From Litorimonas sp964511495 (GTDB taxonomy: Bacteria > Pseudomonadota > Alphaproteobacteria > Caulobacterales > Maricaulaceae): 64,000 nt of DNA. The position numbers and the translations under genes were made by a program. Location: positions 1-64,000 of the forward strand of contig CAZEFT010000015.1 in NCBI GenBank assembly GCA_964511495.1. Direction: 5' to 3'. Shown here piece by piece: positions 34,247-43,900 of the stretch (position 1 is its first letter; the number at the start of each line of letters is the position of its first letter). Under the pieces are notes generated by a model. That model saw only the letters and a list, made by a program, of their open reading frames with translations, was not told the origin of the DNA and did not search any database.

Positions 34247-35470
34247 ATGTCCGCACGTAAAAAAGTTGTCCTCGCCTATTCCGGCGGTCTTGATACCTCT
34301 ATCATCTTGAAGTGGTTGCAGGAAGAAAAGGGATATGATGTCGTCACCTTTACAGCCGACTTAGGCCAAGGCGAAGAATTAGAGCCCGCACGCAGAAAGG
34401 CCGAAGCTCAAGGCGTGAAAGAAATCTTCATTGATGATTTACGCGAAGAATTTGTTCGCGATTTCGTCTTTCCAATGTTCCGCGCCAATGCGGTTTATGA
34501 AGGGCTTTACCTGCTCGGCACCTCTATTGCTCGCCCTCTGATCTCCAAACGCCAAATCGAAATTGCCCATATGGTCGGGGCAGACGCTGTCTGTCATGGC
34601 GCAACGGGTAAAGGGAATGATCAAGTTCGGTTTGAATTAGGCTATTACGCCTTGGACCCTGATATTAAAGTCATCGCCCCATGGCGTGAATGGGATTTGA
34701 ACTCTCGCACCAAGCTTATTGAATATGCTGAAAAACACGGCATTGAAATCGCTAAGGACAAACGCGGTGAAGCCCCCTTCTCCGTCGATGCCAATCTTTT
34801 GCATACCTCTTCAGAAGGGAAAGCGCTCGAAGACCCGAATGATGAGGCCCCTGAATTTGTTTATCAGCGCACAGTTGCCCCAGAAGATGCGCCCGATAAA
34901 CCGACCTATATTACTGTTGGCTTTGAAAAAGGTGATGCCGTTTCCATCAATGGAGAAGAACTTTCTCCGGCAACGCTGCTGACACAACTCAATGAATTAG
35001 GTGGGGCCAACGGAATTGGTCGTTTGGACTTGTTGGAAAACCGGTTCGTCGGCATGAAATCACGCGGCATTTATGAAACGCCCGGCGGCACAATTTTGCT
35101 GATGGCCCATCGCGGCATTGAACAAATCACGATGGATAAAGGCGCCGCCCACCTCAAAGATGAATTGATGCCGAAATATGCCGAGCTGATTTATAATGGT
35201 TATTGGTTCTCGCCAGAGCGTGAAATGCTACAAGCCGCCATTGATAAAAGCCAAGAACTTGTCACCGGCACAGTCCGCCTAAAGCTTTATAAAGGCAGTG
35301 TTGATATTGTCGGTCGTGACAGTCCCTATTCTCTCTACAGCCAAGAACATGTGACCTTCGAAGAAGACAATGTCTATGACCAAGCCGATGCTGGTGGGTT
35401 TATCAAAATCAACGCTCTGCGCCTGCGCCTGTTAAAGGCCCGCGATCGGAAAGCCGGTAAAAACACCTAA
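34247..35470 (+). CDS. argG: Argininosuccinate synthase
   Basis: This enzyme joins citrulline and aspartate with ATP to make argininosuccinate in arginine synthesis. It has 407 residues. The N-terminal PP-loop is AYSGGLDTSI, and ATGKGNDQVRFELGYYALDP and SVDANLLHTSSEGKALEDP are family signatures. An AAGGAG site precedes the ATG by six bases. It is monocistronic, divergent from mscS. No other arg biosynthesis gene is nearby, while the ast degradation operon lies 20 kb away. Confidence 0.97.
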   Translation: MSARKKVVLAYSGGLDTSIILKWLQEEKGYDVVTFTADLGQGEELEPARRKAEAQGVKEIFIDDLREEFVRDFVFPMFRANAVYEGLYLLGTSIARPLISKRQIEIAHMVGADAVCHGATGKGNDQVRFELGYYALDPDIKVIAPWREWDLNSRTKLIEYAEKHGIEIAKDKRGEAPFSVDANLLHTSSEGKALEDPNDEAPEFVYQRTVAPEDAPDKPTYITVGFEKGDAVSINGEELSPATLLTQLNELGGANGIGRLDLLENRFVGMKSRGIYETPGGTILLMAHRGIEQITMDKGAAHLKDELMPKYAELIYNGYWFSPEREMLQAAIDKSQELVTGTVRLKLYKGSVDIVGRDSPYSLYSQEHVTFEEDNVYDQADAGGFIKINALRLRLLKARDRKAGKNT

Positions 35471-35491
35471 ACATCAAATGTCAGGCTTGAG

Positions 35492-35514
35492 AGGGACCGG
35501 CTTTACCGGTCTCT
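35492..35514 (+). other. Hairpin after argG, possible weak terminator
   Basis: AGGGACCGG pairs with CCGGTCTCT (one G-U) around a 5-base loop, 21 bp past the argG stop. No T-run follows, so it may stabilise the 3' end rather than terminate. Confidence 0.35.
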
Positions 35515-35652
35515 ACACAGTTGACACGGGCAATATTATGACTGCGGCCAAAAAGCGTTAACCGTCACAGAAAAGACTCATTTCCAAGAAAGAAAAATAA
35601 GCTTATAGTCAAAACAGGATAAATCAGCGCGTCAGCGAAGGATTTAGAGGGG

Positions 35653-37434
35653 GTGGCCGTGTATAAGCTTGTGAAGTTTCGTCATTTCGTTTTGTCAGGG
35701 GCCGTTTTTTTGGCCGCTTGCGGAGGGGGGTCCGGTTCTTCTTCAGGAGGCGGTCAGGGGGTTTCCCCACCTCCACCACCGCCTCCCCCGCCGCCACCTC
35801 CCCCAGCGGTGACAAAAATTGATGATGTTAGCGAAGCCTCACGTCTGATTTCCTTAGCGGGATTGGGTGAGAGCCATGATGATTTGCAAGCCATGGTCGG
35901 GCAATCTGCTGAAGGGTGGATACAGGACCAACTCTCCCGCTCTTACACACCTTATCTGGATGAAATATTAGCCCGCAAGGCCGCCTATCCGGATACAGAT
36001 TTTAAACGCCAGAGGTCTCATAAAATGGTCTTCTGGAAACGGCTGATTTCCGCCGAAGATCAAATGCGTCATCGCATGGTCAATGCCCTCTCACAAATTG
36101 TTGTGGCCTCAGATATTGGTATTGGCAGTGAGCCGGAACAGATGGGTTTTTATATGGATGCTTTGGGGCGCAACGCCTTTGGCAATTATAAAACCCTCTT
36201 GAGTGAAGTGACCTACACGCCAGCAATGGGCGAATATCTAACTTATCTCAATAACCGCAAAGCGGATGAGCAACGCGGCACGATGCCGGACGAAAATTAC
36301 GCACGCGAGTTTATGCAGCTTTTCACCATTGGCCTGCATGAATTAAATATGGATGGCACGCAAAAGCTTGACGGACAGGGTGAGCCAATCCCTACTTATG
36401 ACAATGCCGATATTGCAGGTTTGGCGCGTGTCTTTACAGGCTTGCGGTTAGATCAAGAAGACGGTGCGGATTATGTCACCGCCTATCAACGCCCGATGCG
36501 GATGCTAACCAGTTGGCATTCGGAGAAAGAAAAAACATTTTTGGGACACACTATCCCAGCCAATACTGATGGCCAGACCTCCGTTGCCCAAGCGATTGAT
36601 ATCATTTTTGACCACCCCAATGTCGCCCCTTTTATTTCGCGACAACTCATTCAGCGCTTTACAGCTTCCAGTCCCGAGCCCGCCTATGTTGAACGTGTCG
36701 CCAATGCTTTTGAAAGCGGAAGCTTTACGGGGCCTGACGGGACTGTATTCGGACAAACAGGACGAGGGGATCTGTCAGCCACAGTCGCCGCTATTCTCTT
36801 AGACCCATCGCAGTTGGATGAAAGTTATAAAACACCAGGCAGCGGCGATATGACAGATTTAGGGAAAGTCCGAGAACCCGTTTTAAACTTCGTGCATTGG
36901 GCGCGGGCCTTTGATGTTGCTCCCGTGCTGACGGAATTAGAAGGTATGCTGATTTGGGGAACAGGCGACCCCAGCAACCGACTGGCGCAAGATCCATTCT
37001 CCAGCGTCAGTGTTTTTAACTTCTATCGCCCCGGATTTATCGCTGGCGGCACAGAAGCCGGTGATCTGAAACTGACGACCCCGGAAATGCAAATTGTCAA
37101 TTCAGGATCTCGAAATGGGTATCTTGAATTCATGACCTATTATGTTTTTGACCAAACCTATCTTGTCGATAACCGCAGCGATGTCAGCTTTGAGCCGGAT
37201 TATGATAATCTTATGGCTTTGGACAATGATGTCCCTGCTATGATTAATCACTTAGATAATCTGCTGACCTATGGGCGCATGAGTGAGGCGACTAAAACCA
37301 ATATTACGGAACTCCTCGCTGAAATTCCCGTTCGAACGGGGAGCGCACAAGACACGGCAGAGGACAAGTTGCTTCGGGCCCGCCTCGCCGTTCTTCTGGC
37401 GATTAGTGGTCCCTCATTCCAGACGCAGCAATAA
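35653..37434 (+). CDS. DUF1800 family lipoprotein
   Basis: A 593-residue exported protein. The lipobox FLAAC is followed by a Gly/Ser linker and 13 consecutive prolines (about residues 39-52) before the DUF1800 domain. Family motifs include DEIL...YPDTDFKRQRSHKMVFWKRLISAEDQMRHRMVNALSQI, NYAREFMQLFTIGLHELN and FISRQLIQRFTASSPEPAYVERVA. The role of DUF1800 is unknown; it is regularly encoded beside DUF1501, as here (11-bp gap). GTG starts at 35653 and 35659 are both possible; an AGAGGGGG run precedes them. Confidence 0.9.
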   Translation: MAVYKLVKFRHFVLSGAVFLAACGGGSGSSSGGGQGVSPPPPPPPPPPPPPAVTKIDDVSEASRLISLAGLGESHDDLQAMVGQSAEGWIQDQLSRSYTPYLDEILARKAAYPDTDFKRQRSHKMVFWKRLISAEDQMRHRMVNALSQIVVASDIGIGSEPEQMGFYMDALGRNAFGNYKTLLSEVTYTPAMGEYLTYLNNRKADEQRGTMPDENYAREFMQLFTIGLHELNMDGTQKLDGQGEPIPTYDNADIAGLARVFTGLRLDQEDGADYVTAYQRPMRMLTSWHSEKEKTFLGHTIPANTDGQTSVAQAIDIIFDHPNVAPFISRQLIQRFTASSPEPAYVERVANAFESGSFTGPDGTVFGQTGRGDLSATVAAILLDPSQLDESYKTPGSGDMTDLGKVREPVLNFVHWARAFDVAPVLTELEGMLIWGTGDPSNRLAQDPFSSVSVFNFYRPGFIAGGTEAGDLKLTTPEMQIVNSGSRNGYLEFMTYYVFDQTYLVDNRSDVSFEPDYDNLMALDNDVPAMINHLDNLLTYGRMSEATKTNITELLAEIPVRTGSAQDTAEDKLLRARLAVLLAISGPSFQTQQ

Positions 37435-37445
37435 GGAGATCGACA

Positions 37446-38861
37446 ATGACTTATTATAATCGCCGTCGCTTCCTGCGCTCCACCGCCGCTTTGGGCTTTG
37501 GCGCGACGACAGGGTTGTTTTCAACACTCGCGTCTCAATCCGCTCTCGCTATGGATGTGTCAGGATATAAGGCTCTGGTCTGCTTGTTTTTCAAAGGCGG
37601 GATGGACGGCTTTGATACACTTTTTCCTCATGATCAGGAAAGCTATGACGCGTTCAAAGCTTTACGACCCAATTTATTCGGGCTCTACGATTCAGATAAT
37701 CCTGACTCCAGTCGCAATCGCGATAATTTGGCCGCTCTCGGAACAGGGGTAAATACCGGCAGCCGTAGCTTTGCTTTGCCCCCACAAATGGCGGGGTTGA
37801 AAGCACTCTATGATGCTGGCGATATGGCCGTCATCGGTAATGTCGGGCCTTTAATCGAACCGACTGTCAGAGACAGCATGGTCAATGGCAGTGTGCGCCT
37901 GCCTCGCAATTTATTTTCCCATAATGATCAACAATCAACTTGGATGTCCTTTGGCCTCGAAGGACGCCGTGATGGGTGGGGCGCAGGCTTCGCCAAAAAA
38001 GCTATCGAAGCCGATCCAAATAATGCGTCAGCTTTCACGGCCATTACGGCCTCCAATAGCGACATCTTTTTGCGTGGCACTAATACATCACAATTTTTAG
38101 CAAGGTCCGGACAAACGGAACTTCCGATTATCAGTCAGAATTGGCGGCTAGGATCGACCCCTGATAAAGAAGCCGCCAGAGCTATTTTACGGCGTCATTT
38201 TGCCAGTGAGAATGTCGGCGCAGGAAACCTGCTCATGCGGGATGTATCACAAGCCAATCGCAAAGGGCGTGAAAACGGCTTGCTGTATGCGCAGGCGGCC
38301 GAAAATGCCACGCCATTAGCCACGGAATTTCCGAACACAAATCTAGGGCAGCAGATGAAAACCATCGCCGAAACCATCGGCTTTAGAAATACACTGCAAG
38401 TCAACCGTCAGGTCTTCTATGCCTCCATTGGCGGGTTCGACACACATGACAATCAGGCCGGTAAATTGCCGGGCCTTCATCAGCAAATCTCAGACGCTTT
38501 AACGGCCTTCCAAACGGCTATGACAGAACTCGGCACGCTTAATGACGTCACCACCTTCACCGCTGCTGATTTTGGTCGGTCTATTACGGGGAACGGGAAC
38601 GGCTCTGACCACGGTTGGGGCAGTCATCATTTCGTGATTGGTGGTGCTGTCAAAGGCGGGCAAATTTTAGGCGATATTCCACCTTATGATTTGACACATA
38701 ATGCTTATACCGAAGATAGAGGACGCCTCATACCAACAACCTCCGTCGATCAATATGCGGCCTCACTCGGTCAATGGTTCGGTCTCAATCCGACAGATTT
38801 GAACGATGTGTTGCCGCATTGGCAGAATTTCGACACGCCTTATCTGGATTTATTCGTATAA
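37446..38861 (+). CDS. DUF1501 family protein with Tat signal
   Basis: A 471-residue protein with a twin-arginine signal (NRRRFLRSTAALGFGATTG) and a sulfatase/alkaline-phosphatase-like fold region typical of DUF1501: LVCLFFKGGMDGFDTLFPH near the N-terminus, IGGFDTHDNQ in the middle, and TFTAADFGRSITGNGNGSDHGWGSHHFVIGG with Asp/His metal-type residues. The reaction is unknown. An AAGGAG site precedes the ATG. It pairs with the DUF1800 lipoprotein upstream. Confidence 0.92.
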   Translation: MTYYNRRRFLRSTAALGFGATTGLFSTLASQSALAMDVSGYKALVCLFFKGGMDGFDTLFPHDQESYDAFKALRPNLFGLYDSDNPDSSRNRDNLAALGTGVNTGSRSFALPPQMAGLKALYDAGDMAVIGNVGPLIEPTVRDSMVNGSVRLPRNLFSHNDQQSTWMSFGLEGRRDGWGAGFAKKAIEADPNNASAFTAITASNSDIFLRGTNTSQFLARSGQTELPIISQNWRLGSTPDKEAARAILRRHFASENVGAGNLLMRDVSQANRKGRENGLLYAQAAENATPLATEFPNTNLGQQMKTIAETIGFRNTLQVNRQVFYASIGGFDTHDNQAGKLPGLHQQISDALTAFQTAMTELGTLNDVTTFTAADFGRSITGNGNGSDHGWGSHHFVIGGAVKGGQILGDIPPYDLTHNAYTEDRGRLIPTTSVDQYAASLGQWFGLNPTDLNDVLPHWQNFDTPYLDLFV

Positions 38862-38987
38862 GTGAAATGGATTTGCGTCCATTCCACCGCTTGAGCTTAA
38901 TTTTTGTGCCTTTTGACTAAATTAGGGCTGTTCTATTCCTTCAAAATGGCGTAGCGGGAGCCATTATTTGGAAATTAGGGTAGTGTC

Positions 38988-40406
38988 ATGGCACAAACGT
39001 CCTCCAAGGAATTAAACTTCCGCCAGAGTGTTGACTTAATGTTTAACCGCGCGGCGAGTTTCGTCGATTTGTCCCCGAAAATGGTTGAAAAAATTCGGGT
39101 CTGTAACGCCACTTACACGGTGCGTTTCGGAGTGAAATTGCGCGGGGAGATCCACACATTTGTCGGTTACCGCGCCGTGCATTCAGAACACAAAGAGCCC
39201 GTTAAAGGCGGCATTCGCTATTCATTGGACGTCAATCAAGACGAAGTTGAGGCTTTGGCGGCTTTGATGACTTATAAAACAGCGCTTGTCGAAGTCCCCT
39301 TTGGGGGGTCAAAGGGCGGCCTTTGTATCAACCCGAAAGACTGGAGCGAAGAAGAGCTAGAGCGCATTACGCGACGTTTTACATTTGAGCTATCCCGTCG
39401 GGACCTCATCCACCCCTCGCTCAATGTTCCGGCACCGGATATGGGCACAGGCGAACGTGAAATGGCTTGGATGATGGATGAATATCGCCGTCTCCATAAT
39501 CAAAATATTGACGCCATTGCCTGTGTAACCGGGAAGCCCGTTCACCTTGGCGGTATTGAAGGGCGCGTAGAAGCCACCGGGCGTGGTGTTCAATATGCGC
39601 TTCGCGAATTTTTCCGCCATCCGGATGATGTGAAGAAAGCAGGCTTTAAAGGTGATTTGGACGGCAAAACTGTTATCGTCCAAGGTTTGGGCAATGTGGG
39701 TTATCATGCCGCAAAATTTTTAGCCGAAGAAGATGGCGCGCTTATCACAACGGTGATTGAGCGTGGCGGTGTGATTAAAAATGCCAAAGGCATCAACATT
39801 CAAGACTTGCGTGACCACATGACCGAAGGGCGACCTCTATCTGAATTTGAAGGCGGAAAGTTCGAAGAGTCCAATGACAACGCCATTTGCGGTCGATGTG
39901 ATATTCTCATCCCGGCGGCCATGGAAGGCGTTATCAATGTCGATAACGCCCATAAAGTCAAAGCCAAACTTATCATCGAAGCCGCGAATGGCCCCGTCAC
40001 AGCCAAGGCCGATAAGATCTTGCGCGACAAAGGCGTTTTCATCATCCCTGATATGTATGCCAATGCGGGGGGCGTGACTGTGTCCTATTTCGAATGGGTG
40101 AAAAACGTCAACCATATACGCTTCGGGCGTCTGCAACGCCGGAATGAAGAGCGTAAATATAATATTTTGATTGATGCGCTTGAAAGCCAAGGCATGAATT
40201 TCTCGACAAGCTTTAAGCAAGAATATCTCGAAGGCGCGGGCGAGTTGGATCTCGTCAGGGCGGGCTTGGACGATACGATGCGCACTGCCTATCAGAACAT
40301 CAAAACGGCTTTGGAGAACAAGCCGGAATTGGAAGATTTCCGCACAGCGGCTTTTTATAGCGTGATTGAAGACATTGCGCTGAATTACCGCTCAATCGGA
40401 CTATAG
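38988..40406 (+). CDS. gdhA: Glu/Leu/Phe/Val dehydrogenase (probable glutamate dehydrogenase)
   Basis: This enzyme oxidatively deaminates an amino acid, most likely glutamate. It has 472 residues. The motifs HKEPVKGGIRY (Lys), VEVPFGGSKGGLCINP (catalytic Lys) and NVPAPDMGTGEREMAWMMDEY (catalytic Asp) form the active site. The NAD(P) loop is VQGLGNVGYHAAKFLAE, and NAGGVTVSYFEWVKN is conserved. Its length and lack of large extensions place it in the small hexameric group. It is monocistronic. Glutamate specificity rather than leucine or phenylalanine is an inference from family prevalence. Confidence 0.92.
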   Translation: MAQTSSKELNFRQSVDLMFNRAASFVDLSPKMVEKIRVCNATYTVRFGVKLRGEIHTFVGYRAVHSEHKEPVKGGIRYSLDVNQDEVEALAALMTYKTALVEVPFGGSKGGLCINPKDWSEEELERITRRFTFELSRRDLIHPSLNVPAPDMGTGEREMAWMMDEYRRLHNQNIDAIACVTGKPVHLGGIEGRVEATGRGVQYALREFFRHPDDVKKAGFKGDLDGKTVIVQGLGNVGYHAAKFLAEEDGALITTVIERGGVIKNAKGINIQDLRDHMTEGRPLSEFEGGKFEESNDNAICGRCDILIPAAMEGVINVDNAHKVKAKLIIEAANGPVTAKADKILRDKGVFIIPDMYANAGGVTVSYFEWVKNVNHIRFGRLQRRNEERKYNILIDALESQGMNFSTSFKQEYLEGAGELDLVRAGLDDTMRTAYQNIKTALENKPELEDFRTAAFYSVIEDIALNYRSIGL

Positions 40407-40528
40407 GTCCATACCACAAGGTCAAACGCGCCTTATATCCAAATTTAAGCCTGAAACCCTTTCCGCTTTTGGAACGTAGCATTTTACAATAGTAATTCTG
40501 CATGCGGATAAAAGCTTAGGGCTTCATC

Positions 40529-40933
40529 ATGACTTATTTAACCGCCTATCTTTCGACATTAATTGCTTTTTTCGCGATCGATATTCTCTGGCTCGGACTT
40601 GTGGCAAAGAGTTTTTACAAAGACCAATTGGGCTCCTTTATGTTGGAAAGCCCGAATTGGCTTGTCGCGATTATTTTCTACGCGATTTATATTATCGGCA
40701 TACTGGTCTTTGCCGTTAAGCCTGCATTAGAGTCCGAGCAATTGATGAAGGCCATCATATATGGAGCACTTTTTGGCTTCTTCTGTTACGCCACATATGA
40801 TCTGACCAATTTGGCGACTTTGAAAAATTGGCCTCCGAAAATGGTCATTGTCGATATTATTTGGGGTACGGTTTTAACCGGTAGCAGCGCCTTTATCGGC
40901 GCTTGGCTTACGATGAAATTGGCCCCTAAATAG
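40529..40933 (+). CDS. DUF2177 family membrane protein
   Basis: A 134-residue protein with four membrane spans. It matches DUF2177: FFAIDILWLGLVAKSFYKDQLG at the N-terminus, a mid-protein YGALFGFFCYATYDLTNLATLKNWP motif and VDIIWGTVLTGSSAFIGAW at the end. The function is unknown. It stands alone, with no clear terminator shared with the convergent gene. Confidence 0.88.
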   Translation: MTYLTAYLSTLIAFFAIDILWLGLVAKSFYKDQLGSFMLESPNWLVAIIFYAIYIIGILVFAVKPALESEQLMKAIIYGALFGFFCYATYDLTNLATLKNWPPKMVIVDIIWGTVLTGSSAFIGAWLTMKLAPK

Positions 40934-40999
40934 AGGCTAGCCCTATCGCAAGAAAAATAACTCGCTCAAAACCATTTACAAATCTATTTATGAAACCAA

Positions 41000-41035
41000 T
41001 AAAAAAGTCCCGCCTCAGAAGACAGGGCCTTATCA
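41000..41035 (-). terminator. Imperfect terminator of the PNPOx-like gene
   Basis: On the minus strand a stem of about 10 bp with one mismatch and one bulge (complement of 41005-41031) is followed by TTTTTTATT. Confidence 0.55.
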
Positions 41036-41051
41036 AAATCTAAATTCAAAT

Positions 41052-41546
41052 CTATAGATTGATTGTTTTCATAGCGCCCAAATCTGGTTCTTCATTCTGT
41101 AAGTTCGCTTTCACAATTTTATAAATAAAGCTGATTGGGTTGATACCAGATTCCCAAAGTGTCGCACTCTTTGGTATGAATTTGAGCATCATTAATTTTG
41201 TATCTTCTTTTCCATCAGGGTACCAAGCTTCCACGGTTGGACTCCAAAAACGATCAACCGTTTCTTTATCGTAATGCACGCTCAAACGTCCCTTGACAGA
41301 GGCTTGATAGTCTTTGTTGATATGCACCAATTCCACCTCGCCCGGATGCATGGCAATTCTTTTGCCTAATTCGGAAAAACGGTCAGAAAAGAAATATATA
41401 ATCTGTGCCTCTTCATCCACCTGCGGCGTCATGGGCTGCATATGATGGTCTTTATCCGTTGAGCCTAGCATCACGCAACGCGCATAGCTTAGCTCTTCCA
41501 TTAATTGGTATTGGTAGTCTTCTTCAGTTCTGTCTAAATCAGTCAT
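41052..41546 (-). CDS. Pyridoxamine 5'-phosphate oxidase-like (general stress protein 26-type)
   Basis: A 164-residue split-barrel flavin- or haem-binding protein. The order MEELSYARCVMLGSTDKDHHMQPMTPQVDEEAQIIYFFSDRFSELGKRI, then VELVHINKDYQASVKGRLSVHYDK and WYPDGKEDTKLMMLKFIPKSATLWE fits the general-stress family of PNPOx-like proteins. It is not the vitamin B6 enzyme PdxH. The ATG at 41546 has an AGGA site; an upstream in-frame start at 41591 lacks one. It lies 60 bp downstream of the flavin oxidoreductase gene. Confidence 0.85.
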   Translation of the reverse strand: MTDLDRTEEDYQYQLMEELSYARCVMLGSTDKDHHMQPMTPQVDEEAQIIYFFSDRFSELGKRIAMHPGEVELVHINKDYQASVKGRLSVHYDKETVDRFWSPTVEAWYPDGKEDTKLMMLKFIPKSATLWESGINPISFIYKIVKANLQNEEPDLGAMKTINL

Positions 41547-41606
41547 GTTGAGTTTCCTACATTGCACGAGTGCAACGCATGAACCCACCAATTGGTTCCC
41601 AATTGA

Positions 41607-42881
41607 TTAGAACGCAGAGCCGTCTTTGGAGGAAAGCCACGCTTTGTAACGCTTGGTTTGACGCCTTTGCCGAAGCTGCTGTTTGAGTGTGGCCAAAACG
41701 GGATTTTGCTTGTCTTTCAAAGCCAGCCCGTCACCCAAGCGATAAAGCTGTTCTTTTGTTAGCGCCATATTGGCCAGAGCTCGGAAACTCTTATTTTTCC
41801 AACTGACATTGCCGATACTTATCTTCAGATTTTTATTCGATGCCCAATCTTTCACCAAAGACGGATTATACGCCATGGCACGTGCTACACCGACAAGATC
41901 AACGCCCTCATTCAGGGCTGTCTCCGCCGTCTCTTTCCGCGTCACGCCGCCCGTCACCATCACAGGCATGGTCGCCGCTTTCATAATATCTTTGGCGAAG
42001 TCGAGGAAAAACATTGCTCTCTCTTTTGTACTTTGTGCGCGACCATCTTCGGCCAGACCCATCATCGCCGCACTTTCGTAATTTCCGCCCGAGAGCTCGA
42101 CAAAGTCTATCGCTTGGGAACTTAACCAATCAACGACCTGCGCGGCGTCACTCACATCAAACCCGCCTTTTTGGAAGTCTGCAGAATTAAGCTTCACCCC
42201 AACAATGAAATCAGGTTCAACTCGCTCACGAACAGCGCGAATAACTTCGAGCAGGAAACGCGCTCTATTTTCCATGGTTCCGCCCCATTGATCCTCACGT
42301 TGATTGGTGAGGGGCGACAAAAACTGTGCAATCAAATAACCATGAGCCGCATGAATTTGCACGCCGTCAAAACCCGCCCGTTCCGCCATATGGGCCGTAT
42401 CGGCAAAGCGTTTAATCAGGCCTAGAATTTCATCATGTTCCAATGCGCGTGCCGGCGCGAATAATTTATCGGCGGGGCCCTCCAGCGTGACCTTGGTCGC
42501 CGAAGCAGACACTGCTTCAGTGCCCATATTGGCATATACCTGCCGCCCCGGGTGAGAGATTTGCATAACAAATTGTGCCCCGCCCGACTTGCCAATTTCA
42601 GCCCATTTTTCAAAACGCGCCCGCCTGTCATCCTCTGCGAGAGAGCCTAATTCCAGCACTACCCCACCCGGCCCCGTCATTGCCGTCGGATCAACCATCA
42701 CATTCCCCGTCAGGATTAATCCTGCACCGCCTTCGGCCCAAGCGGAGTAGAGATTAAATAAAGCATCCCCCGGTATTTGACCGGAATCAGCCATATTTTC
42801 TTCCATCGCCGCTTTACAGAGACGATTGGGAACGATGCGGCCATTGGGAAGCGTGAGAGGGGAGAAAAGAGTGGAGGTCAT
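41607..42881 (-). CDS. Old-yellow-enzyme-like NADH:flavin oxidoreductase
   Basis: A 424-residue FMN enzyme of the NADH:flavin oxidoreductase/OYE family. It has LFSPLTLPNGRIVPNRLCKAAMEE at the N-terminus, QISHPGRQV, the DGVQIHAAHGYLIAQFLSPLTNQR motif and the VMVTGGV phosphate-binding loop. The C-terminal 60 residues extend past the barrel. It probably reduces alpha,beta-unsaturated carbonyls; the substrate is unknown. The start overlaps the CBU_0592-like gene by four bases (ATGA). Confidence 0.92.
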   Translation of the reverse strand: MTSTLFSPLTLPNGRIVPNRLCKAAMEENMADSGQIPGDALFNLYSAWAEGGAGLILTGNVMVDPTAMTGPGGVVLELGSLAEDDRRARFEKWAEIGKSGGAQFVMQISHPGRQVYANMGTEAVSASATKVTLEGPADKLFAPARALEHDEILGLIKRFADTAHMAERAGFDGVQIHAAHGYLIAQFLSPLTNQREDQWGGTMENRARFLLEVIRAVRERVEPDFIVGVKLNSADFQKGGFDVSDAAQVVDWLSSQAIDFVELSGGNYESAAMMGLAEDGRAQSTKERAMFFLDFAKDIMKAATMPVMVTGGVTRKETAETALNEGVDLVGVARAMAYNPSLVKDWASNKNLKISIGNVSWKNKSFRALANMALTKEQLYRLGDGLALKDKQNPVLATLKQQLRQRRQTKRYKAWLSSKDGSAF

Positions 42882-43147
42882 GTTTGTTCGCTAGAGGATT
42901 GTAATGCCCCTCGCAAGCGCCAAGCTTTTAGCAAGCCGAACGCGCTGATGAGGAGCCAAGCAATTTCAATAATGAAAGAGGCCAAATTAAAGCTGAAAAT
43001 TAAAGAGACTAAAATCAGCAACGCGCCAACGAAATTCAGCAAAGAATAACGTATCGACCTAGGGTCTATTTTCTCCACCTGCAAGAGCGCATAGCTGAGC
43101 AAAATAAGTCCGACACCGATAAGGCCCACACAATCATAGAGGGTCAT
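42878..43147 (-). CDS. CBU_0592-like small membrane protein
   Basis: An 89-residue protein with three spans. The pattern DCVGLIGVGLILLSYALLQ, SIRYSLLNFVGALLILVSLIFSFNLASFIIEIAWLLISAFGLLK resembles the CBU_0592 family of tiny membrane proteins. The function is unknown. Its stop overlaps the start of the flavin-oxidoreductase gene, so the two are cotranslated. Confidence 0.8.
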   Translation of the reverse strand: MTLYDCVGLIGVGLILLSYALLQVEKIDPRSIRYSLLNFVGALLILVSLIFSFNLASFIIEIAWLLISAFGLLKAWRLRGALQSSSEQT

Positions 43148-43236
43148 GGAAATACCACTTCGAAATAACGCTTCAGGGTTTAATTAAACGGCCTCGCTCC
43201 TAGAGGGTTAAGTCCGGTATGAAAAGTGCTGAACTC

Positions 43237-43881
43237 TTATATCTTTTTGGAATATCCCTCAAAACTGTTGACCCGCCGCATTGTCAGATTGATGCGACCC
43301 CCTTTTGGGACAAGAGCGCTCTGCCCGTAATAAACCTTGCTCACACCGTGATAACAAAGACGGGCTTCCCCTGCCAAAACAACAACATCGCCCGAATAGA
43401 GCTTTAGGCCTTGGGTCTTGCCACCGCGTTTTGGCCCGCCAATCCGGAACAGGGCCGGATCGCCTAAACTGACCGAGACGACAGGCGCACGCAAATCGTT
43501 CTCATCATTATCAACATGCAGACCCATTTTTGACTGGCGGTCTTCTTTATACCAATTAATCAGCGTCGCCTCGGGGCGCGCTGGGTAATCCGTTACGGCG
43601 TCCCATAAACATCCGAGCATCTCGGGCAAATCCGGCCAAGCCGAATCAGTTTTGGGATGGGTCGCTTCGTAACGGTAACCTTTCTCTTTATCCGTCACCC
43701 ATCCCAGTGGTCCAAAATTGCTCATCACGACAGAAAGCGGTTGCCCCGTGCGCGGCATGGTGGGTTGAAAAAAAGGAGCCTGCTCAACACCCGCTTTCAC
43801 AGCAGAAATTAGCTTGGCTTGCTCCGCAGGCGAAAAATAAAGCGGGTAATGGGCGAAGCCTTGAGGGAAGTCCTGCGTCAT
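43237..43881 (-). CDS. AlkB-like 2-oxoglutarate/Fe(II) dioxygenase
   Basis: An alkylated-nucleic-acid repair-type dioxygenase of 214 residues. The Fe(II) motif is LHVDNDEN (His-x-Asp), the distal His lies in CYHGV, and the 2OG-binding Arg region is GRINLTMRRV. The QPLSVVMSNFGPLGWVTD and LINWYKEDRQSKMGLH segments fit the AlkB fold. The ATG at 43881 avoids the upstream sterol-desaturase gene; a TTG at 43953 would overlap it by 53 bp. Repair of methylated bases is likely but not certain. Confidence 0.88.
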   Translation of the reverse strand: MTQDFPQGFAHYPLYFSPAEQAKLISAVKAGVEQAPFFQPTMPRTGQPLSVVMSNFGPLGWVTDKEKGYRYEATHPKTDSAWPDLPEMLGCLWDAVTDYPARPEATLINWYKEDRQSKMGLHVDNDENDLRAPVVSVSLGDPALFRIGGPKRGGKTQGLKLYSGDVVVLAGEARLCYHGVSKVYYGQSALVPKGGRINLTMRRVNSFEGYSKKI

Positions 43882-43900
43882 GTCAGTGAAAAACGCGCCG

